64,000 nucleotides of DNA, taken from contig NC_135562.1 of assembly GCF_964340395.1 (NCBI RefSeq), forward strand, positions 12,209,543-12,273,542. The letters run 5' to 3'. Shown piece by piece: positions 50,201 through 64,000 of this stretch. This DNA comes from Glandiceps talaboti (Eukaryota; Hemichordata; Enteropneusta; Spengelidae). The notes under the pieces are model-generated. The model did no database searches. It was not told the origin of the DNA and saw nothing but the letters and a program-made list of their open reading frames with translations. Position 1 is the stretch's first letter. Every line of letters starts with the position of its first letter. The position numbers and the translations under genes were made by a program.

Positions 50201-53200
50201 AAGTTATGATGGGAGAATGGTTAGTGTGGTTGGCTTGGAATCTGCAGGTTGCAGGTTCGAGCCCCATCGCTGCTGTTTGTTTCTGATTGGGTCATGTCCT
50301 TGTGCAAGATTTGAATCACGACTGTGCCTCAGTCAACCCAGCTGTATAATTGGGGACCTGATAGGATAGAGGTTGTAGTGTGAATGCTTTAATCCTATGC
50401 ACTTATAGAGGCTGCAATGGATTGCATGCTCCCTAGGGAATTGAGGAAGTTTAAAGGGCCGTTGTGCTGCCATTGATCTGTACCACGGGTAATAATTGTG
50501 AGCACCTTGAGCTCTCAGGAGGAAAGGCGCGTTATAAATTCACATTATTATTATTATAAGTATTATAACTGAGACTTACTTTAAAAGACCTTGCTGACTC
50601 TGCTTGCTGTATGGTTGTACAGAAAAGAGAACAAATGGAGCTTTCCTGTGTGACACCAGCAATATCCTAAAAATAAGCCACAAAATATCTTTAATGTTTA
50701 GTTTTGACAACAGTACATGCATATCTATCAATTACGAATACTGTCCTTGTTATTCAAAGATTGGCAAAATAATATTTCAGAAAAGTCAACTGTACAGTAC
50801 AAAATTTCAAACCATCATAATTTCAAACCAAGCATATGATCCTCATGATCAGCACCAGTGATGTCAGTTTGATATCAAAATTTCAGGACTTTCTTTGTGT
50901 ATTATTTTGGACAAATAAGATGTCTTGCCAAAGTGAGGATTTTTATACTGATGTAGTTAGAAACAAGGATGGCCCATTATTGTATTTATTATGCTAAAAC
51001 CAGTAAAGAGGTCGCAAAGTCCAAAAAATGCTTTTATATACATATATTAAACTCCTAATATCTGTCTCATATCAAAGACAAAGACAGAAGAGCCCTGACA
51101 GTTTTTCACTGTTATGGTCTACCATTGGTGTTGTCATAAACAGCGCCCTCTAGTGATATAATATGATGAAACCTTACCAAATTATGGCAGACAAAACAGA
51201 AGTACATAGACATATTTGATGGCATAGTAACAGTGGGTGTAACACTATATATGAATCATGCGATGTGAAAATCGCAGCCCTTTTCCCCTCATCACCCACA
51301 CTACCAAATACTCTAAATGAAAGGGTAATTTTACAATGAACAGTTCTGTACAGTTGATTTTAACATCCCCTACCAGAAAAAAAAGTAAATGATGCAAGGG
51401 AAAAAAATAAAGAGAAAGATAAGTTATCATACACAACTTCAACGTTAAAAGTTAGAAAAATGACAGTATGCCAAATCTACTTATCAAACCTTCAACCTGT
51501 AGATGAAACATGTTGTTTGAGGAAAACAAATTTCATTAATATATATTCATATACAACAGTACAGAATATTGGAATGTATAACAGAATAATTTTAATCAAG
51601 CTGGGGAGTTCAGTTTTGGTTAGGCTAGGGATAGCAATAGGGTTAGACCCCCTAACTTACATACAATTTATATAATGGATGAGTGGGCATGGTTCTTCAT
51701 TTAAAATCATTTTCTTTCATGTTGCTGTGATTATGTGGGTCTTTGAGAAATGTTGATCTTGAAAAGCTCCTCTTTGTTAGAAATGTATTAAATGAAATTG
51801 ATGACAAGGAAAATATTCATAAGCTGTGGTCACTGAGCCTATTATCCACATGTGTACACAAACCTTTTTTTTTGGGGGAATATCAATAAATTTTGTCTCT
51901 TATTTGGTACATTGGAGTTGAAATTTTCACAATATGCAAGAAGAAACTAAAAGACTCGATTGACTTGTAGTGCAATGGCTTCAGTAATGAAACAGTTTGT
52001 GTTGGTCGAATCGAATCTGATGATCAGAAAGTGAGTGAAGTTTAGGCTATGCATAGAAATAGGCTGTGGAAGGAAATAGAAGATCACAGACTGAAAAACT
52101 CTGAACTGTATTAAAGTCAAGCCAATTTTACAGTGACCATGTCACGTGGTGGTAAATATTTGTCTTATTAATAGTTCTTTTTAAGCATTAACACATGCAA
52201 ATGTAGTACTGTAACTCATGACAACAGGCGCCTTTCAAAGTAAGTTTCACAAATGTAAAAGGAGCTGGAGTTATCACCACAGCAGGCATGAAAGAATTCA
52301 ATAATTGAACTGACTATAAAGCCCCCTTACACTGTTATCTTGAAATCCTAACCAAGTCTTGAGTCATCCATTCAAAATACACCCATGGTTTTAATTACGT
52401 CAAAGATTACCAATATTGGGCAGGGAATAGGTTACATGTACATCATACTATGATATGTTTTTAGTTGTCTGTGGTTTTTAGGACAATGAGTCCATCCATT
52501 ATGCCAAATATGATGCCTCACTTTCAAAACCCTGGATGACCTTTGACCTGGCAGAAATTCAAGACTTGGAAACTATTATGGGGCATTCAGATGGTAATTA
52601 TCATGATATGTTGTATGAGTGACTGTACACAGACTGATAACATTCACATAAAAGCATGCCTCACATACACTACACGGACAGCATACATACGCACTAGAGC
52701 TTACAATATGTGCATATGACAAAAAATTAATACATGAATTTACACAAAGTAGAAATTAAATACCCATGTGACAAACTTGATGGTGAAATAAAGAAATTGA
52801 TATCCACCTTGATGTACATATTGAAGTATCAGTGATCATAAATTAATTAATCTCCCATTAATAATATTAATAAACACAGTATTATTAGAGTTTGTAATTG
52901 TTAACAGGTGCAACATTTACTGGTAAGATTGGATAAAAATTTATAATTACTTAATCTATGTAAATATATGCAAATTATGTGTTCCAATATTCAAATGTAT
53001 AGTAATTTTGAAGTTAAGTGTCAGAATGTTCTTGCAACTTGAGTAAAATGTCTTGGAAAGTCTGGGATGTGAAACTAGTCAAAGATTCAAGTCATTTTGG
53101 TATTCATTTACAGTTGAGAATAATGTTACATTGATATTAAAAATGCCAGAGAAATTAACATTTTTCAACCCTTTGTCTACATTCAGTCTGTGTCTGTGCA

Positions 53201-56133
53201 CTAAATAGTCCACAGTCTTACTTCTTCATTATACCATTAATGATTAATACTAAAAGGTGTTACATGTACCTGACTCAATATTTACTGTTATACGGTTACT
53301 ATGAAGTTATTTATGTTAGTACTTCAAATCCAGGGTCACATTGGAGATTTCAGTGCAGGTACTGCAACGGTTAACTCTGATTATGTAGTTATTCCTGACA
53401 GAAACTTTAATCAGTTTTCTACTGAAGCAACATGTATGCAAAATTACGTTAGATGAGCAAACCCATTTGAATTCTGCTAAACCATTAACCCTAGAACTTC
53501 AAGTGAAGTCCATATAATATATATATAAAGACAGTGACCGTAGCAGGATTGGGGATAAAGTCATTTTTATATTACGTACGAGTTGTAGATTGTTCTGGAC
53601 ACACATCTGGACATATTAACTACCTATGAAAGTAAGCTGTCTGGATCATTTCAAAGTATTAGTAGTTCCATGAATAAAGTATGAAAAACCTATAACATCA
53701 CTTAATTCCTGCAATATTATTCATTTCTTGCGTATTATTTGAAAAGGATTTTTGGCAATATTCATTACTAGCAAGGAAAGGAAACTACAGAGAAGAAGTA
53801 GCTCTATGCTTTGTTAATAACCAGTTAACAGCACCTAATTAAAATCTACATTATAACCATGTACATGAAAGTGGACAGGAATTTGGCTTAAAAAAGACAA
53901 CGATGTTAAAAATGAAAATTGAAAGTAAGTAATGAACACATAAGCAATGAGAAAAACAGATCTATGCGAGGGGGGAAAGGGCAATAATAATAGTAAAAGT
54001 TAAAGAAATGAGATGAAATGCAAAGAAGCAATTTATCCTACATGTAGAGATATTGCTCTGGAGACGTAAAAATTACCGTTTGTTCTTTATAGTTCTCTCC
54101 TTTAGTGTTCTGTATATAGGCATAGCAGCTTGATGCCTAGGTGACGTTGACCCATCAAAGTTCTCTGTATAAGAACTAGACCTTTTTCTCATTGCTTGTT
54201 GCCGTTCATTGGCATGGACTGAGCCGGAAGGCTCGGAAGATAATTGGTGGATTAATTTTCGTCTGTAATTATGGACGCCATGTTCACCAGCATTGAATGT
54301 ATTGGCCCTGGGTGGATAAGTAAGTCCACATCAATATTTGGATCTACTTTGCTATGAATATTTGCATGCCGTTTTGAGGTAAAATGAAGCAATTTTGCAT
54401 GAACCTAAAAAATAACAGCCTTAATGATTGTTGAACTTTCAGTGTCAAAATATTTTGTCACTTTTTTAAATTCACAATTCAATAGGATCATTCTGGGACC
54501 AAGAAAAACACAAAATTTGAAAATAGATTATATCAAATCTATTCCAATTTCAATCTGCAAATGACTGTGTGAATGTTAGAAACATCCATAAAAATAACGA
54601 CAAATACTCCTTTCTTCTTCATCTATGATCAATTTGAAATGGATTAAGACAACAACTCGAGAAAGTGTAGGACCCATTCTGCCATAAATTCAATTCCATT
54701 ATGGTCCCAAATCATAAATATTTTCATGTGTACATATACACTTTGTCAGTACTGACTACATGGCATGCTAAATTGCAAGTGTTATCATCATATACTGATT
54801 TCATGTATAGGAGTTCGGTTTTGTAGATAGATATTTCACCTGAAGCATTGGATAATATGATTCACAAGGTGCATACTGGCAAAGCACTGACTTTACAGAG
54901 AATTGCTAACACACAGCAAGCATTACAGAAAATCACAGTTGGTAGCATTTTGGCAAGTTACGAAACGTTATGTCTGCATGTACAGCAGGATCATATTGAG
55001 ATCATATTACATATTCATAACAGTTAACTAGACAGAGACTAGGCACTGGCCTATTCTGTTTCATTTCATACATGTAGTAATTTTGGAAAACATTAACACG
55101 AAACCTTAATGACATTTTATTTCAAATTGAAAATTGATTGATCCATGTTCCTGTATATGAAAAGTGTCAAAAGGCATATGTGCCTCACCAATCTGTTTTG
55201 GGTTGTAATGTCATATCAGTATTAGACCCAACAAATGCACATGTCAAACACATCTGCCTCATCAATCTGTTTTGGGTTGTAATTTGTCCATATCACAGTA
55301 TCAGAAACAGACCCAACAAATGCAACAGAATTGATTTACTGCATCTAGAAATCATTGGTAAGAATTTTAAATGACAATTTAAAGAGAATGGAATTGGCTG
55401 TTTCATAAAACACATGCACTGAGTAACCATCCAAATCTTGATATTGAATCAGAATTAATGCCTGAATGGTAAAGTGTGTATTTTATAATCAAGTCAACTG
55501 CTGTTTTTATTTGCAAACATCTGTGCTATGAGTATGAGTTGAGTTGTAAACTTCATGCAAAGTTGTTAGTTAAATGAACGTGCATCACTAACGAAAGGAG
55601 ATCTCAAAATGATCGTGCGGCACAGCTACTCAAGAAGACATAAATACCCAAGTTACTCAGCTTTCCCTTTGATCGAAAAATCAATAAATATGCCCCTCCC
55701 CCTTGTTTACATGTGAAACACCAGACGCCTAGGTGTCACGCATTGAAAACAACAGAACTAGACAGAAATTCTTTCCAATCGAGAGATACAATAAATGTAT
55801 ATTCCACCTGTTCTTTCGCGGAGATTCATGTAAACTTTTGCTTTCTGGAGATGATGACTGCTCAGATTGGGAGCGAGTCCTTCGCAATGGTGGTTTTTGT
55901 TGTACTTCGCCCTCTGTGCATTTGTTTGTCTCTCCTCCATAACACATATCATTTTCATGGTCTATTGACGGACTTACAGCTTGGCAATCTTCCTTCGAGA
56001 GTATAGGAGTTTCACTCAATCCCATTTTGCTTTCTCTGATGGAGCCGTCAAGCGAAATATTCGACAAAAAGTGCAAAGCTTCAGTTCTCCTCCGAGAGTT
56101 TCTCACGTTTCGTCGTCTTCCACTTGTCGCCAT
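44125..56133 (-). CDS. CABLES1: CABLES (CDK5 and ABL1 enzyme substrate), complete, 10 exons
   Basis: Ten exons joined by GT-AG introns give a 508-aa protein, close to CABLES2 (478) and shorter than human CABLES1 (633). Exons: 56133-55808, 54307-54077, 50666-50580, 49427-49295, 48194-48014, 46524-46409, 45778-45672, 45507-45371, 44810-44743, 44265-44125. The start MATSGRRR with [17 protein letters not shown] is the conserved N-terminal CABLES box. The central part is Ser/Arg-rich. Residues 320-508 ([49 protein letters not shown]) are the cyclin-box-like C-terminal domain. By family knowledge it is an adaptor linking CDK2/CDK3/CDK5 with Abl and Wee1 kinases in cell-cycle and neurite control. 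Paralogue identity (1 or 2) cannot be assigned to a pre-duplication invertebrate gene. Confidence 0.93.
44743..44810 (-). CDS. CABLES1: CABLES exon 9 (residues 440-462)
   Basis: 68 nt, acceptor CACCATTAG/GTGCC and donor ATCAAG/GTAAGA. Encodes [20 protein letters not shown] and LIK, the hallmark cyclin-box helix. Confidence 0.9.
45371..45507 (-). CDS. CABLES1: CABLES exon 8 (residues 394-440)
   Basis: Acceptor ATTTACAG/CATC and donor GCAG/GTACGT. Encodes a lysine-rich helix and [20 protein letters not shown], the start of the cyclin-box-like fold. Confidence 0.92.
45672..45778 (-). CDS. CABLES1: CABLES exon 7 (residues 359-394)
   Basis: Acceptor TTTTGCAG/GTTTC and donor AGAAG/GTAAGC. Encodes [20 protein letters not shown] and [14 protein letters not shown], matching the human segment before the cyclin-like box. 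Confidence 0.92.
45885..46058 (-). mobile_element. tRNA-derived SINE, copy 1 (intron 6 of CABLES)
   Basis: On the minus strand the head reads TGGCTGAGTGGTTAGCTCG (A-box like) and GGGTTCAAACCC (B-box), spaced as in a tRNA. A body containing CCAGGTCTGTATGTAAGAAG follows. It has the same orientation as CABLES. Confidence 0.82.
46409..46524 (-). CDS. CABLES1: CABLES exon 6 (residues 320-358), acceptor embedded in a tandem repeat
   Basis: Encodes [20 protein letters not shown] and [19 protein letters not shown], highly conserved in CABLES proteins. Donor AGG/GTAAGT. The acceptor TTTTGTACAG/CAGAAAA and the first bases of the exon are the most downstream unit of the 58-bp array at 46490-47245. Confidence 0.93.
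46490..47245 (-). repeat. 58-bp tandem array of CABLES exon-6 splice acceptors, 13 copies
   Basis: Period 58 bp: CACTGAAAGC occurs at 46501, 46559, 46617 and onward to 47197. In transcript sense each unit carries the polypyrimidine stretch GTTTTCTTTTGTACAG and the exon-6 start CAGAAAATGACAATGC. Only the most downstream unit continues into the rest of exon 6. A few units have one base changed at the exon start. Confidence 0.95.
47318..47693. mobile_element. Foldback element in intron 5 of CABLES
   Basis: Outer arms are AAAGTGGCCGTATGGATGAG and its inverse CTCATCCATATGGCCACTTT. The arms extend inward over about 130 bp (for example CATGGCTTCCTACTTGACAA against TTGTCAAGTAGGAAGCCATG). The centre carries a poly-T run at 47530-47549. 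No coding sequence. Confidence 0.88.
48014..48194 (-). CDS. CABLES1: CABLES exon 5 (residues 260-320)
   Basis: Acceptor TTATTCCAG/GCAA and donor AAAAG/GTGAGA. Encodes [20 protein letters not shown] and a Pro/Ser segment ending [15 protein letters not shown]. Confidence 0.9.
48900..49091 (-). mobile_element. tRNA-derived SINE, copy 2 (intron 4 of CABLES)
   Basis: Same family as 45885-46058. On the minus strand it has GGTGGCCAAGTAGTTAGCTC and TGGGTTCAAACT, then a body with AAGAAGGGTGATACTCAG and a tail segment CTGGGTACTCTGGTTTCCTC that is typical of tRNA-type invertebrate SINEs. Confidence 0.82.
49295..49427 (-). CDS. CABLES1: CABLES exon 4 (residues 215-259)
   Basis: Acceptor CATCATCAG/AAAT and donor GACAAA/GTAAGT. 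Encodes [20 protein letters not shown] followed by an acidic stretch ending [10 protein letters not shown]. Confidence 0.88.
50205..50572 (+). mobile_element. tRNA-derived SINE of a second family, antisense in CABLES intron 3
   Basis: A tRNA-like head with B-box GGTTCGAGCCC (about 50253-50263) is followed by a body of about 270 bp. The tail GGAAAGGCGCGTTATAAATT runs into (ATT)n ending near 50570, about ten bases from the exon-3 donor at 50579. Confidence 0.85.
50580..50666 (-). CDS. CABLES1: CABLES exon 3 (residues 186-215)
   Basis: 87 nt, acceptor TATTTTTAG/GATA and donor TTAAA/GTAAGT. Encodes [20 protein letters not shown] and QSQQGLLK. Too short to be seen as an open frame; supported by phase continuity on both sides. 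Confidence 0.85.
50667..54076. other. CABLES intron 2 (largest resolved gene-free intron part)
   Basis: 3.4 kb of AT-rich sequence between exons 3 and 2. No further exon, mobile element or tandem repeat was identified by eye. Confidence 0.55.
54077..54307 (-). CDS. CABLES1: CABLES exon 2 (residues 109-186)
   Basis: Acceptor CCACCCAG/GGCC and donor AACG/GTAATT. Encodes [15 protein letters not shown], the conserved [19 protein letters not shown] stretch and [15 protein letters not shown]. Confidence 0.9.
54308..55807. other. CABLES intron 1
   Basis: 1.5 kb. Contains a short direct duplication near 55175-55320, where CATATGTGCCTCACCAATCT and CATCTGCCTCATCAATCT each precede GTTTTGGGTTGTAAT. Nothing else recognised. 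Confidence 0.5.
55808..56133 (-). CDS. CABLES1: CABLES exon 1 (residues 1-109)
   Basis: Starts [20 protein letters not shown] and ends at donor GAACAG/GTGGAA in phase 2. Contains the N-terminal CABLES box and a basic Ser-rich [16 protein letters not shown] segment, a likely phosphorylation region. Confidence 0.9.
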
Positions 56134-63766
<7,633 letters not shown>

Positions 63767-64000
63767 GTGAGTTACAATGCGAATTGTGAAACAATGTGAT
63801 TTCTCTGGCATATACAGTTAGAAATTAAAATTCAAACCCTTCTTCATCAAAAATTGAAATAGGAACATGACATGAAACATTTCTCTCCAGTTTTGCCCAT
63901 CAGTGAGTTTTTTCAAGTAAAATATAGTCACTTTATACGCTAAAATTGAGTGCAACAATAGAGATACAGTGACCTGCAATATTACACCACTAGAGGGCAC
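63767..64000. other. MIB1 intron 6, continues beyond the window
   Basis: AT-rich intron sequence starting from donor GTGAGT. Nothing recognised. Confidence 0.6.

Overview
This window is an AT-rich, intron-rich metazoan nuclear sequence. Coding exons are small, separated by kilobase-scale introns, with standard GT-AG splice sites. It holds many microsatellites, minisatellites, foldback elements, tRNA-derived SINEs and a decayed tyrosine-recombinase retrotransposon. The gene content (a DED-NACHT receptor, CABLES, MIB1) fits an invertebrate deuterostome such as a hemichordate or amphioxus, but the species cannot be fixed from sequence alone.

Layout. 1-8230: gene-free and repetitive, dominated by two back-to-back minisatellites (77-bp unit at 3343-5880, 35-bp unit at 5986-7525) that share a core. 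8484-15639 (minus): a complete five-exon gene for a 1611-aa protein with an N-terminal death effector domain, a roughly 580-aa disordered linker containing a tandem 140-aa repeat, and a NACHT ATPase with a long C-terminal region. 15640-28000: gene-free; includes three diverged copies of a multi-kilobase repeat and long CT and TA tracts. 29060-30671: broken DIRS/Ngaro-type element (RNase H plus tyrosine recombinase). 32615-34343 (minus): an unrecognised small gene with a reading-frame break. 34344-44124: gene-free, with hairpin-forming and other tandem arrays and foldback elements. 44125-56133 (minus): complete ten-exon CABLES gene (508 aa). 56481 to beyond the right edge (plus): first six coding exons of mind bomb (MIB1).

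Relationships. CABLES and MIB1 are head to head, with 347 bp between their start codons, which implies a shared bidirectional promoter. Both genes also lie in the same chromosome band in human (18q11.2), so the linkage may be ancestral. The DED-NACHT gene is an innate-immune or cell-death type receptor. All four of its introns are in phase 1, so its modules can be skipped or shuffled without breaking frame. The most unusual structural feature is a 13-copy 58-bp array in CABLES in which every unit carries a 3' splice site and the first bases of exon 6.
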